Positions 26,461 to 35,341 of a stretch of 64,000 bases of DNA are shown here, one piece after another. Every line of letters starts with the position of its first letter. Within the stretch, counting starts at the first letter, position 1. Under the pieces are notes generated by a model. The model made no database searches and was not told where the DNA came from. It saw nothing but the letters and a program-made list of their open reading frames with translations. The stretch comes from Streptomyces caelestis (lineage in GTDB: Bacteria > Actinomycetota > Actinomycetes > Streptomycetales > Streptomycetaceae), in the NCBI RefSeq assembly GCF_001279005.1, contig NZ_LGCN01000196.1:1-64000 (forward strand), written 5' to 3'. The position numbers were made by a program, and so were the translations under genes.

Positions 26461-27891
26461 CTACCGGGCAGCGGCCTTTGCCATCAGGCGCACACCCTCG
26501 TGGATCCGCGCGGGCGCCACGTGCGCGTAGCCCAGCACGAGCCGTACGTCCTCCTCGGGCGCCCCGCCGTGCGCGTGGTCCGCGAGCGGGCGCACCGCCA
26601 CACCGGCCTCCGCCACACGTGCGAGGAAACGCTCCCGCGGCCCGTAGCGCTCGGGCAGCGTGACGATGACGTGCAGTCCCGCCGCGATCCCGGACACCCC
26701 GGCGCCCGGGAAGTGCTCCCCGAGGGCGGCGACCAGGGCGTCGCGCCGCTCGCGGTAGGCGCGCTGGCAGCGGCGCAGCTGACGGTCGTAGTCGCCGCGT
26801 TCCAGGAACCGGGCGAACAGCGCCTGGTCCAGGGCGGGATGGCCGAGATCCATGGTGCGCTTGCGTTCCACCACCTCCTCGGCCCACCCCCGCGGCACCA
26901 GCAGCCAGCCGAGCCGCAGCCCCGGGGCGAGGGACTTGCTGACCGAGCCGGTGTAGGCCACGTGCTCGGGGTCGAGCCCCTGGAGGGCGCCGACGGGCGC
27001 CCGGTCGTAGCGGAAGTCGCCGTCGTAGTCGTCCTCCAGGAGGATCCCGTCCACGGACCGCGCCCAGTCGAGCAGTTCGGTCCGGCGCCGCGCGGAGTAC
27101 GCGATGCCGGTGGGGAACTGGTGCGCCGGCGTCACGACGGCCGCCCGCGCCCCCGAGGCCCGCAGCGGCTCCATCGCGAGCCCCTCGCCGTCCACCGGCA
27201 CGGGTACGGCGGTGACCCCGGCGGCGGCGTACAGGGACGCGTGCTGCGGACTGCCGGGGTCCTCCACGGCGACGGCGCGCACCCCGCGCGCGTGGAGGGC
27301 GGACCCGAGCAGCGCCGACGCCTGCGCCACCCCGGAGACCACCACGATCCGCTCGGGGTCGGCCACCACGCCCCGGCGCCGCGCGAGCAGCCCGGCCAGT
27401 GCCGTACGCAGCCGGGGCAGCCCGCGCGGATCGGGGTAGCCCAGCTCCTGGTGCGGAAGGTCCGCGAGCACGCCGCGCTGCGCCGCCGCCCACGCCGCGC
27501 GGGGGAACAGCGACAGGTCGGGTGTGCCGGGGACGAAGTCCACGCGGGCGCCGGGGGTGCGCGGGGCGAGGTCGCGGGCGTGCGGGCGGGCGGCCCGCAC
27601 CGCCGCTCCCACCCACGTCCCGGAGCCCCGGCCGGAGCGCAGGTAGCCCTCCGCCGTCAGCTGCTCGTACGCCTCCGTGATCAGCCCGCGCGACACGCCG
27701 AGGTCGGCGGCCAGGTCACGGCTGGAGGGCAGCCGGGTCCCCGGCGCGAGCCGCCCCGACCGCACCGCCTCGCGCAACGCGGCCTGCAGCGAACGGCCCC
27801 GCGCGCGTGGCGGTGCGGCGGCGGCCGGCAGCAGCAACTCCCAGGCGGAGGAGGCGGCGGGCCCCTCGGGGCCGGTCTGCGGTGACGTCAT
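26461..27891 (-). CDS. MocR-type GntR/aminotransferase regulator (476 aa)
   Basis: Fusion of an N-terminal GntR winged HTH (LPSSRDLAADLGVSRGLITE, about residues 54-73) and a fold-type I aminotransferase-like domain. The PLP lysine lies in YTGSVSKSLAPGLRLGW, and DDYDGDFRYDR and PAHQFPTG mark the PLP pocket. Such proteins sense PLP or amino-compound aldimines; PdxR is one example. Its target is unknown; no pyridoxal genes are adjacent. It is followed on the same strand by an alpha/beta hydrolase lying upstream of it (27948-28778), with a 56-bp gap. Confidence 0.88.
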   Translation of the reverse strand: MTSPQTGPEGPAASSAWELLLPAAAAPPRARGRSLQAALREAVRSGRLAPGTRLPSSRDLAADLGVSRGLITEAYEQLTAEGYLRSGRGSGTWVGAAVRAARPHARDLAPRTPGARVDFVPGTPDLSLFPRAAWAAAQRGVLADLPHQELGYPDPRGLPRLRTALAGLLARRRGVVADPERIVVVSGVAQASALLGSALHARGVRAVAVEDPGSPQHASLYAAAGVTAVPVPVDGEGLAMEPLRASGARAAVVTPAHQFPTGIAYSARRRTELLDWARSVDGILLEDDYDGDFRYDRAPVGALQGLDPEHVAYTGSVSKSLAPGLRLGWLLVPRGWAEEVVERKRTMDLGHPALDQALFARFLERGDYDRQLRRCQRAYRERRDALVAALGEHFPGAGVSGIAAGLHVIVTLPERYGPRERFLARVAEAGVAVRPLADHAHGGAPEEDVRLVLGYAHVAPARIHEGVRLMAKAAAR

Positions 27892-27947
27892 GACAGGACC
27901 ACCCTAGGCGTGTCCGGGCCGCGGGACGCCTCCGTGCGGCCCCGCCC

Positions 27948-28778
27948 TCAGCGGCTGCCGTCGAGGATGACGCGCGCGACCAGCGCCGGGTCGTCGTTCA
28001 TCGGGACGTGGCCGCAGCCGGGCAGTCGGACCAGCCGGGCCCGGGGGATGATCCGCTTGGCGCGGATGCCCTGCCGGGGGATCAGGATCCGGTCCCGGGC
28101 GCCCCAGGCGACGGTCACGGGGATGCCGGGCACGTCGTCGGTGAACCGTACGGCGGTGCCCGCGCGGAGGGTCTCGGTGAAGCCCGTGGCCCCGGCGAGG
28201 GCGAGCGTCTCGGCGACCACCGCCTCGGGGGAACGGCGCCCCGGACGGGCGTAGATGGTGCTGGTCAGCGCCGCCCGGCCGACCGCGGAGCGGGCGAGGC
28301 GCTCGACCAGCGGGAGCGGCATCCGCTCCGCGACGCGCCGCATGCCGATCAGCACGCCGAAGGCGTACCGCCGCTCCGCCCGGGTCCAGAAACCCGCCGG
28401 GGACAGGGCGGTGACGGACCGCACGAGCCGTTCGCGGCCGAGCTCCAGGGCCAGCAGGCCGCCGAGCGAGTTGCCCGCGACGTGCGGCCGGCCGAGCTCC
28501 AGCTCCTCGCACAGGGCGCCCAGGGCGGCGTTCATGGTCGGCAGGTCGTGGGCGAGGCCGTCGGGCAGCGACGGGGAGGCGCCGAAGCCCGGCAGGTCCA
28601 CGGCGATCACCTCGCGCTCGGTCGCCAGGATGTCCACCACCGGGTCCCAGGCCTGGCGGTGGTGGCCGATGCCGTGCAGCAGGAGCAGCGGTTCACCGCG
28701 GCCCACGCGCGCGTAGGACAGGGTCACGGTCTGCGGGCCGAGGGGAGAGGTGACCTCGAAGGAGACGGTCGCGGACAT
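27948..28778 (-). CDS. Alpha/beta-fold hydrolase (276 aa)
   Basis: Canonical alpha/beta hydrolase: oxyanion region LLLLHGIGHHRQAWD (about residues 31-45), nucleophile elbow GNSLGG (Ser in about position 103), acid near WGARDRILIP and catalytic His in LPGCGHVPMNDDP. No signal peptide. The ATG at 28778 follows a GAGGAG ribosome binding site seven bases upstream. The substrate is not identifiable; the enzyme could be an esterase or C-C hydrolase. Confidence 0.88.
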   Translation of the reverse strand: MSATVSFEVTSPLGPQTVTLSYARVGRGEPLLLLHGIGHHRQAWDPVVDILATEREVIAVDLPGFGASPSLPDGLAHDLPTMNAALGALCEELELGRPHVAGNSLGGLLALELGRERLVRSVTALSPAGFWTRAERRYAFGVLIGMRRVAERMPLPLVERLARSAVGRAALTSTIYARPGRRSPEAVVAETLALAGATGFTETLRAGTAVRFTDDVPGIPVTVAWGARDRILIPRQGIRAKRIIPRARLVRLPGCGHVPMNDDPALVARVILDGSR

Positions 28779-29110
28779 GAAGGTGCTCCTCGTCTGGGAC
28801 TCGCGGGAACGGACGTCGCCCGACGCCGTGGACAGCTTGTCAGCAATTGCTACCGACGGGTAGCCCCCCGGTCGGCGTGTCCCGCCGGTCGGTCGGGACG
28901 GGGCCGTGACCCCGACACGCCGCGTCCGCTCGCCGCGGCCCGGCAGGAGCCCTCGCACCGGAGCGCCCGGCGTGCCTCCGGGGGCCCGCCGTCGTGCCCG
29001 ATTGGTCTTGACCAAGGGTGAGGGGCGCCTTATGGTCGCAGATAAGTGAAACAACCTTTAATAAACAAGGGCGCTAAACGCGGCCGGACACGGCGATCGT
29101 GGAGGACAGG
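28779..29110. other. Divergent regulatory region between the hydrolase and GntR genes
   Basis: 332 bp with no gene. It contains the palindromic operator and promoter at 29002-29036, and an AT-rich 5' leader with AATAAACAAGG before the GntR ribosome binding site. The hydrolase promoter is not resolved. Confidence 0.55.
29002..29036 (+). promoter_or_regulatory. Promoter of the GntR gene with overlapping GntR-type palindrome
   Basis: TTGGTCTTGACCAA (29002-29015) is a near-perfect dyad of the GntR/HutC class (GTC..GAC core, as in DasR dre sites). Its right half contains a -35 box TTGACC (29008-29013), followed after 17 bp by TATGGT (29031-29036). A repressor bound here would block RNA polymerase. 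Autoregulation by the downstream GntR protein, or DasR-type control, is inferred. Confidence 0.65.
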
Positions 29111-29872
29111 GTGGGGACCACGCAGCTGGAAACGGTGCCGGAACCGAAGTACTGGCACCTCAGGACCGTGCTCAGCGAGGCGCTGGACTCGGAGTTCTCG
29201 GTGGGCGAGATCCTGCCCAACGAGCGCGACCTCGCCGCCCGCTTCGGTGTCGCCCGCGCCACACTCCGGCAGGCCCTGGAACAACTCGAACTCGAAGGCA
29301 GGCTGCAGCGCCGCCGCGGCGTGGGCACCACGGTCGCCCCGCCGCGCATGGGCGTGTCCGTCGGCACGGCACAGCACGCCTGGCCCGGCGGGCCGCACGA
29401 CGCCTGGCAGACCCTCGACTGCGCGCTCGAGGTGCCGCCCGCCGCCGTCGCCGAGACGCTGGTGACCGGCCGCGACGAGTCCGTGCACGTCGTGCGGCGC
29501 TCCCGCGTCTCCCGCGGCCAGCCCGTCGCCGCCGAACTCCTTTACATCCCGGCGCACTCGGTACCGGACCTGTCCGGCATCGACGCGCCGTCCGGCACCG
29601 CACGCGCGCGTGCGGTGCTGCGGGAACTGCAGCGCCTGGAGCTGGAGCGGCAGGAGAACGCGGTGGAGCTCGGCTCCGCCCGCGCGGACGACGCGCGCGA
29701 ACTGGACCGTCTGCCCGGTGCGCCCGTCCTCGTCGTCACCACCCGCTTCATCGCCCGCGGCCGCACCGCCGCGCTCTCCGTGGCCACGTACCGCGCGGAC
29801 ACCTGCCGTCTGACCTTCGGCGACTCCGGCGGCGTCGAGATCCACCACGGCCCGGAACGCCACGCGTCCTGA
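29111..29872 (+). CDS. GntR/HutC-type transcriptional regulator (253 aa)
   Basis: Winged HTH (LPNERDLAARFGVARATLRQ, about residues 40-59, then ALEQLELEGRLQRRRGVGT) followed by a UTRA ligand-binding domain (VVRRSRVSRGQPVAAELLYI ... LVVTTRFIARGRT). The GTG at 29111 is preferred over the GTG at 29099 because GGAGG lies five bases in front. HutC-type regulators usually bind sugars or amino-acid derivatives; the ligand here is not evident. The ROK regulator converges on it. Confidence 0.9.
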   Translation: MGTTQLETVPEPKYWHLRTVLSEALDSEFSVGEILPNERDLAARFGVARATLRQALEQLELEGRLQRRRGVGTTVAPPRMGVSVGTAQHAWPGGPHDAWQTLDCALEVPPAAVAETLVTGRDESVHVVRRSRVSRGQPVAAELLYIPAHSVPDLSGIDAPSGTARARAVLRELQRLELERQENAVELGSARADDARELDRLPGAPVLVVTTRFIARGRTAALSVATYRADTCRLTFGDSGGVEIHHGPERHAS

Positions 29873-29921
29873 CACCGCGTCGGCCCGCGGAAACGCGCTC
29901 GCGCCCTCACCCCGGCCGGCC

Positions 29922-29952
29922 GGGCGCGCCCTCGCCGCGGGGCGGCGCGCCC
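29922..29952. terminator. Bidirectional hairpin between GntR and ROK genes
   Basis: GGGCGCGCC (29922-29930) and GGCGCGCCC (29944-29952) form a 9-bp stem with a 13-nt loop midway between two convergent stops. No U-tract. Confidence 0.55.
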
Positions 29953-30001
29953 GCCCCGGAGGCGCCCGTGCCGCTCCGCGCCCGCGCGCAAGGCGGTCCC
30001 G

Positions 30002-31159
30002 CTAGCGGCGCGCGGTCACCGTGCCCTCCACCGCGAAGAGCTGCTCCTCCACGTGGTCGAGGGCGAGACGGACCGCGCCGGTGGCGACCGCCGCCTCGCC
30101 GAGGTGGGACAGAACGACCCTCGGCGGACGCAGGCAGTAGCGGGCCAGTTCGCGGCGCAGCGGTTCCAGGACGCCGTCCAGGCCGGCCGCCCAGCCGCCG
30201 ATCACGACCAGCTCCGGGTCGAGGGCCAGCACCAGCGCCGCCACGTCGTGGACGAGCCGGCGGAGGAACCGGTCCATGGCCGCCAGCGCCCGCTGGTCGC
30301 CCCCGCGGGCCTGGGCGAAGACATCCGCGACGGCCTGCTCGTCCAGCGGGTGCAGCGGCTCGTCAGTGGTGGACAGCAGGGTTTCGGGGGTCGCTTCCCG
30401 GCCCAGCAGATGCAGTGCCCCGATCTCGCCGGCCGCCCCGCCGTACCCCCGGTGCAGCCGCCCGCCGATCAGCGAGCCGGCCCCCGGACTCAGCCCGGCC
30501 AGCACGAACACCACGTCGTCGCTCTCCCGGGCGGCGCCCTTCCAGTGCTCGGCGACGACGGCCGCGTTGGCGTCGTTCTCCACCAGCACCGGACACTTGA
30601 AGGACCGGCTCAGCCGCTCGCCGAGGCCGAGCCCCGTCCAGCCGGGCAGCGCCGTGCCCAGCCGCACCGTGCCGTCCGTCTCCACGATCCCCGGCGTGCC
30701 CACGCCCACGGCGCGCAGTGAGCCGCGCGGGACACCGGCCCGCCGCAGCAGATCCGCGACGGCCGTGCGCAACCGCTCCAGCCGCTCGTCGGCGTCGGCG
30801 GTCTCGTCGACGTCCCGGGCCTGCGCGCCGATCACCCGGCCGTCCAGATCGGCCAGCAGCGCGGTCATCCGGTGCGCGCCGATCTCCAGGCCGAGCAGAT
30901 GCCCGGCCTCCGCCCGGAACCGGAACCGCCGCGCCGGCCGTCCCTGCCGCCGCGCGGCCCCCTCCTCGGCCGCCGCCTCCACGACGAGGCCCGCCTCGAT
31001 GAGCCCCTCCACGACGCCCTCGACGGTCGGCCGGGACAGCCCCGTCACCCGGGTCACCTCGGTCAGCGTCGCGCAGTCCGTCGCCCGCAACGCGTGCAGC
31101 ACCACCGCGGAGTTGATCCTTCGCAGCAGCGAGGGGGCCCCGCCGGTCAGCCGACCCAC
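30002..31159 (-). CDS. ROK family transcriptional regulator (385 aa)
   Basis: N-terminal winged HTH (TLTEVTRVTGLSRPTVEGVV, about residues 31-50) followed by a ROK sugar-kinase-like domain (about 90-370) with VGVGTPGIVETDG, VLVENDANAAVVAEHW and GYGGAAGEIGALHLLG. The usual ROK zinc motif (CxCGxxGCxE) that should follow GEIG is absent and is replaced by a Pro/Thr-rich segment, which suggests a sensor rather than an active kinase. Ligand unknown, probably a sugar. Confidence 0.9.
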   Translation of the reverse strand: MGRLTGGAPSLLRRINSAVVLHALRATDCATLTEVTRVTGLSRPTVEGVVEGLIEAGLVVEAAAEEGAARRQGRPARRFRFRAEAGHLLGLEIGAHRMTALLADLDGRVIGAQARDVDETADADERLERLRTAVADLLRRAGVPRGSLRAVGVGTPGIVETDGTVRLGTALPGWTGLGLGERLSRSFKCPVLVENDANAAVVAEHWKGAARESDDVVFVLAGLSPGAGSLIGGRLHRGYGGAAGEIGALHLLGREATPETLLSTTDEPLHPLDEQAVADVFAQARGGDQRALAAMDRFLRRLVHDVAALVLALDPELVVIGGWAAGLDGVLEPLRRELARYCLRPPRVVLSHLGEAAVATGAVRLALDHVEEQLFAVEGTVTARR

Positions 31160-31254
31160 CGTCCGTCCTCCCAGCTCGTGCGCGTGTTGGGCGGATCGTA
31201 CTCGGCGCGGCGGACCCCGGCGACCTCCGGGCGCGGCCGTCCCGGGGACGCGGT

Positions 31255-31917
31255 TCAGCCCGGCGCCACGAAGCCCGACTCGTAGGCGGCGATCACCGCC
31301 TGGGTCCGGTCCCGTACCCCCAGCTTCGCCAGTACGGCGCTCACATGGGACTTCACGGTCTCCGTCCCCACCACCAGCCGCGCCGCCATCTCCGCGTTCG
31401 TCAGGCCCCGCGCCATCAGCCGCAGCACCTCCCCCTCGCGCTCGGTCAGCCGCGCCCGCTCCAGCACGGCGCGCGCCGCGCGGTTTCCGCTCCCGTCCCC
31501 GTACTCGGCGGCCAGCCGCCGCACCGAGGCGGGGAACAGCAGCGACTCGCCCTCGGCGACCAGCCGCACCGCGTGCACGATCTCCGCGGGCCGCGCCCGC
31601 TTCAGCAGGAACCCGTCGGCGCCCGCGCGCAGCGCCCCGTACACGTACTCGTCGTTCTCGAACGTCGTCACGACGAGGATCTTCGGTGGCGCGTCGACCG
31701 ACCGCAGCAGCGCGCGCGTGGCCTCGATCCCGTCCAGCAGCGGCATGCGCACGTCCATGGCGACCACGTCCGGCCGCAGCCGCCGCACGAGTGGGACGAC
31801 CGCCGCACCGTCGGCCGCCTCCCCGACCACCTCGATGTCCGGCTGCGCCTCCAACACGGCCCGCAGACCGGCGCGTACGAGGGGTTCGTCGTCGACGAGC
31901 AGAACGGTGACCGGCAC
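31255..31917 (-). CDS. NarL/LuxR-type response regulator (220 aa)
   Basis: Receiver domain with DDE acid pocket at the N-terminus, phospho-acceptor Asp in AMDVRMP (about residue 54) and Lys in FLLKRARP, then a C-terminal LuxR HTH (LTEREGEVLRLMARGLTNAE, about 152-171, and VKSHVSAVLAKLGV). It follows its histidine kinase 14 bp downstream on the same strand, a two-gene operon. The likely target is the divergent ABC exporter through the palindrome at 33130. Confidence 0.93.
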   Translation of the reverse strand: MPVTVLLVDDEPLVRAGLRAVLEAQPDIEVVGEAADGAAVVPLVRRLRPDVVAMDVRMPLLDGIEATRALLRSVDAPPKILVVTTFENDEYVYGALRAGADGFLLKRARPAEIVHAVRLVAEGESLLFPASVRRLAAEYGDGSGNRAARAVLERARLTEREGEVLRLMARGLTNAEMAARLVVGTETVKSHVSAVLAKLGVRDRTQAVIAAYESGFVAPG

Positions 31918-31931
31918 CCGGCCAGCCTAGA

Positions 31932-33095
31932 TCAGCCCGTCGGCAGCTCGACGCGCACCCGCCAGTCGCCCTCGTCGGGGCCCGTCCACGCCCGGCCGCC
32001 CAGCAGTGCCGCGCGCTCGCGTATGCCGCGCAGTCCGCTGCCGCGCCCGGGACCGGGTACCGCCTCGGTCAGCGGGTTGCGGACCTCCAGCAGCAGGGTG
32101 CCGCCGGCCACCCGCACCCCGACCCTCACGGGAACCGCCCCCGCGTGCCGCAGCGCGTTGGTCAGTGACTCCTGCAGGATGCGGTAGCCCTCGCGGGACA
32201 CCGGCCCCGGCACGGTGTCCAGGGGACCGGTCACGTCCGCGTCGACCTTCGCACCCGAGGCGCGGGCGGACTCCAGCAGCCGGTCCGCGTCCACGAGCGT
32301 CGGCCGGCTGCTGACGGGCTTGTCGGGTTCCCGCAGGACGCCGAGGACCCGCTCCAGGTCCTCCAGCGCCGCCCGGCCGGTCTCCTCGATCGCGGCCAGC
32401 GCCCGGTCGGTGAAACCGGGATCGCCCGCCGTCCGCGCGGCGCCGGCCTGCACCACCGCGACGGTGAGGGCGTGGCCGATCGAGTCGTGCAGCTCGTGCG
32501 CGATGCGGTTGCGTTCCAGCAGCCGGTCGGTGCGGGCCTCGAGCGCGGCCAGGCGCTCGGCCGGGGACGGGCCGAGCAGCGGCCGGGCGAGGGCGGTCAT
32601 CAGACCGCCCGCCGCCACGACCACCGCGGCGAGGACGAGCAGCGGAAGAGGAACCAGCAGCATGTGCCACCAGTGGTGCCCGGACACCCGCACGAACGTC
32701 GAGGGGTCCGCCGGGCCTCCGCGGGCCGTGTTCGCCAGGTCCACGGCGAGCATGGGGAGATGGACGGTCAGGAACGAGACCGCACAGCCGAGGAGCAGCC
32801 GGCACTGGAGCCACACCACGGTCCGCCCGCGATCGGCCCAGGTCGCGGACGGCGTCGGCACGATCTCCGCGTCCTGTGCGCCGTACCGCTGCCCGAGGAG
32901 CAGCCCGGCGGCCTGCACGCCCTCCACCGTCCGCATCGTCGGCACCAGTCCGACCAGTGCCAGCACTCCCACCGACGCCGGCACCCAGGAGTCGACGACG
33001 AGTATCCACACGGTCGGCCACACGGCGGCGATGAACAGATGCAGCCACCGTGTGTACGTCACCGCCCGTGCGAACGGGCGCAGCAAGCGGACCAT
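31932..33095 (-). CDS. Sensor histidine kinase, HisKA_3 type (387 aa)
   Basis: Membrane sensor with about four to five predicted hydrophobic segments in the first 190 residues (e.g. WLHLFIAAVWPTVWILVV and LLVPLPLLVLAAVVVAAGG). A dimerisation/phospho-acceptor helix follows (NRIAHELHDSIGHALTV, His about 200) and then an HATPase_c domain with ESLTNALRHAG and GSGLRGIRERA. There is no large periplasmic loop, so it probably senses envelope or membrane stress, as other kinases of this layout do. Divergent from an ABC exporter. Confidence 0.92.
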   Translation of the reverse strand: MVRLLRPFARAVTYTRWLHLFIAAVWPTVWILVVDSWVPASVGVLALVGLVPTMRTVEGVQAAGLLLGQRYGAQDAEIVPTPSATWADRGRTVVWLQCRLLLGCAVSFLTVHLPMLAVDLANTARGGPADPSTFVRVSGHHWWHMLLVPLPLLVLAAVVVAAGGLMTALARPLLGPSPAERLAALEARTDRLLERNRIAHELHDSIGHALTVAVVQAGAARTAGDPGFTDRALAAIEETGRAALEDLERVLGVLREPDKPVSSRPTLVDADRLLESARASGAKVDADVTGPLDTVPGPVSREGYRILQESLTNALRHAGAVPVRVGVRVAGGTLLLEVRNPLTEAVPGPGRGSGLRGIRERAALLGGRAWTGPDEGDWRVRVELPTG

Positions 33096-33129
33096 GCCGT
33101 CATCGTGTCAGCGCCCACCGACGACCCGC

Positions 33130-33147
33130 CTCCCCCGTACGGGGGAG
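33130..33147. promoter_or_regulatory. 18-bp perfect palindrome between the two-component system and ABC exporter
   Basis: CTCCCCCGTACGGGGGAG is a perfect dyad. A partial second copy (CGCCCCCGTACGAG, about 33174-33187) lies closer to the ABC start at 33204. Location in the divergent promoter of a NarL-type system and an exporter makes it the likely binding site of that response regulator. Confidence 0.7.
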
Positions 33148-33203
33148 ACGATCTCCACCGGCGGGGGAGGACCCGCCCCCGTACGAGCCGTCACGCTGCT
33201 GCC

Positions 33204-34124
33204 ATGACCAGCATCGACGTCCAGGACCTCACCAAGGAGTACGGCGCCCGGCGGGCCGTGGACCACCTCGCCTTCCGCGTCCTGCCCGGCCGTGTCACCG
33301 GGTTCCTCGGCCCCAACGGCGCCGGCAAGTCGACCACCATGCGCCTGGTGCTCGGCCTCGACCACCCCACGTCCGGCTCCGCCACCGTCGGCGGCCGCCC
33401 CTACGCCACCCTCCGAGAACCCCTGCGCCGGGTCGGCGCCCTGCTCGACGCGCAGGCCGCGCACGGCTCCCGCACCGGCCGCGACCACCTGCGCGTCCTG
33501 GCCGCGAGCCACCGGATCCCGGACCGCCGGGTCGACGAGATGCTGGAGGAGACCGGTCTGGGCCCGGCCGGGCGCCGCCGGGTGCGGACCTACTCCCTGG
33601 GCATGCGCCAGCGGCTGGGCATCGCCGCCGCGCTGCTCGGGGACCCGGAGGTGATCATGCTGGACGAGCCCTCCAACGGCCTCGACCCGGAAGGCATCGT
33701 GTGGATCCGCACCCTGCTGCGCCGGCTCGCGGACGAGGGGCGGACCGTCCTGGTCTCCAGCCACCTGATGAACGAGACCGCCTCCTTCGCCGACCACCTC
33801 GTCGTCCTCGGGCGGGGCCGGCTGCTGGCCGACACCCCGATGCGGGAGTTCATCGACGCGCGCGTGCGCCCCGCCGTCCGCGTCCGCACCTCCGACCCCA
33901 CCGCCCTCGGGAACGTCCTCGCCGGGCACGGCCACGACGCCGTGGAACACCCCGACGGCCACTGGACCGTGCCGGACGCGCGCGTGGACGACATCGGACG
34001 CCTCGCCTCCGCAGCCGGGGTGCCGCTCCTCGAACTCACCGCGGACGAGGGCACGCTGGAACAGGCCTATCTGGACCTGACCGCCGCCGAGACCGAGTTC
34101 GCCACGCGGCCCCAGGAGGCCTGA
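33204..34124 (+). CDS. ABC transporter ATP-binding protein, drug-export type (306 aa)
   Basis: Single ABC domain: Walker A GPNGAGKST (about residues 34-42), signature YSLGMRQRLG (about 131-140), Walker B VIMLDEPSNGLDP and H-loop SSHLMNE. The C-terminal extension resembles DrrA/CcmA-type exporters. It forms an operon with the permease beginning 2 bp after its stop. Likely exports a toxic or membrane-active compound sensed by the divergent two-component system (inferred). Confidence 0.92.
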   Translation: MTSIDVQDLTKEYGARRAVDHLAFRVLPGRVTGFLGPNGAGKSTTMRLVLGLDHPTSGSATVGGRPYATLREPLRRVGALLDAQAAHGSRTGRDHLRVLAASHRIPDRRVDEMLEETGLGPAGRRRVRTYSLGMRQRLGIAAALLGDPEVIMLDEPSNGLDPEGIVWIRTLLRRLADEGRTVLVSSHLMNETASFADHLVVLGRGRLLADTPMREFIDARVRPAVRVRTSDPTALGNVLAGHGHDAVEHPDGHWTVPDARVDDIGRLASAAGVPLLELTADEGTLEQAYLDLTAAETEFATRPQEA

Positions 34125-34126
34125 CC

Positions 34127-34852
34127 ATGCAGTTCGCACCCGTGTTCCACGCCGAGTGGCTGAAGATCCGCACCGTCCGCTCGCTCCCGGGAGCCCTGCT
34201 CGCGCTGTTCGCCGCCACCACGGCGTTCTCCGCGATCGCCGGGACGGGCGGCACGTCGGACCCCGACCTGGACCCGCTGTTCACGGCCCTGTCCGGTGTC
34301 ACACTGGGACAGATCGCCGCCCTCGCCTTCGGCGCCATGGCCGTGTCGGCGGAGTATCACAACGGCGCCCTGCGGCTCTCGCTGGCCGCGGTCCCGCGGC
34401 GCGGACGCTGGTTCGCCGCGAAGGCCACGGCGATCGCCGTCCCCGTGCTGGTCGTGAGCCTGCCGACCGCCCTGGCCGCTCTCCTCGTGGCGCGGGCGGG
34501 GCTCGGCCCGGCGGCGAGCGGTCTCACCCCGGCCGAGCAGATCCGGGGCGTCGTGGGCTGCGCCGTCCACCTCACGCTGATGTCCCTGTTCGCCGCGGGC
34601 CTGGCGACCCTGCTGCGCAGCGCAGTGGCCACGCTGTCCGTGCTGATCCCCTTCCTCCTCGTCGTGTCCTTCGTGATCGGCGACGCGGCCGGCACCGTCG
34701 TCGAGTTCATGCCCGACCGGGCCGGACAGGTGGTCCTGTACGAGACCCACGACGGAACACTGGGCCCCTGGTCGGGACTCATGGTGACCGCGCTGTGGAC
34801 GGCCGCCGCGCTGGGGGCCGGGGCGTGGAGCCTGCGCCGCCGGGACGCCTGA
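34127..34852 (+). CDS. ABC-2 type transporter permease (241 aa)
   Basis: About six hydrophobic segments (e.g. LPGALLALFAATTAFSAIAG near residue 20, VPVLVVSLPTALAALLVA, ATLSVLIPFLLVVSFVIG and a final LWTAAALGAGAWSL). A conserved SAEYHNGALRLSLAAVPRR loop marks this ABC-2 permease subgroup. Translated two bases after the ATPase stop, so the pair is coupled. It forms the membrane channel of the exporter. Confidence 0.9.
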   Translation: MQFAPVFHAEWLKIRTVRSLPGALLALFAATTAFSAIAGTGGTSDPDLDPLFTALSGVTLGQIAALAFGAMAVSAEYHNGALRLSLAAVPRRGRWFAAKATAIAVPVLVVSLPTALAALLVARAGLGPAASGLTPAEQIRGVVGCAVHLTLMSLFAAGLATLLRSAVATLSVLIPFLLVVSFVIGDAAGTVVEFMPDRAGQVVLYETHDGTLGPWSGLMVTALWTAAALGAGAWSLRRRDA

Positions 34853-34908
34853 CCGGAAGTCGGCCGCCGCCCCGCCGATCGCCGGCGGTGGCGGGTTTAC
34901 TGGACCCG

Positions 34909-35331
34909 ATGAACATCGCCCGGCACATCGCCCTCATCGACGAGCTGTGCTTCCGTCCCTTCCCGGCGGAGCACGGTCCGTCGGACGTCGGCTTCGGGGG
35001 ACCGGGCCACCATGTCGCCGTACTGGAGGCCGATGACGGGCCGGGCGGCGGTCCCGCGCGGCGGGCGGTCACGGTGGACCGGTTCGAGAAGGACCGCGAC
35101 GCCGTGTACGAGGTGCTGGCGTCCCGCTGGGGGGACACCGATCCCTGGGATCCGCGCACCGGGCGGGGGGAGACACCCGAGCCGTGGGCCTGGCTCGGCG
35201 CCCGTGCCGGCGTGGCTTGGGTGTGGGAGGTGCAGGGAACCGGACGCTGGGTCGCCGTGGCGGTCGCCGACCGGGGCCCGGCCGACGGGATCCAGCTGCT
35301 GGCGGTGGTCACGGAAACCGCTCCGCCCTGA
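34909..35331 (+). CDS. Hypothetical protein (140 aa)
   Basis: Not recognised. Soluble, acidic and tryptophan-rich in its second half (WGDTDPWDPRTG, EPWAWLGARAGVAWVWE). It ends with a beta-like stretch (WVAVAVADRGPADGIQLLAV). It has strong third-position GC bias and an ATG start, so it is likely a real gene. It lies 56 bp after the ABC permease and converges on the glycosylase gene with 10 bp between stops. Confidence 0.75.
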   Translation: MNIARHIALIDELCFRPFPAEHGPSDVGFGGPGHHVAVLEADDGPGGGPARRAVTVDRFEKDRDAVYEVLASRWGDTDPWDPRTGRGETPEPWAWLGARAGVAWVWEVQGTGRWVAVAVADRGPADGIQLLAVVTETAPP

Positions 35332-35341
35332 CCGCCGGCCG

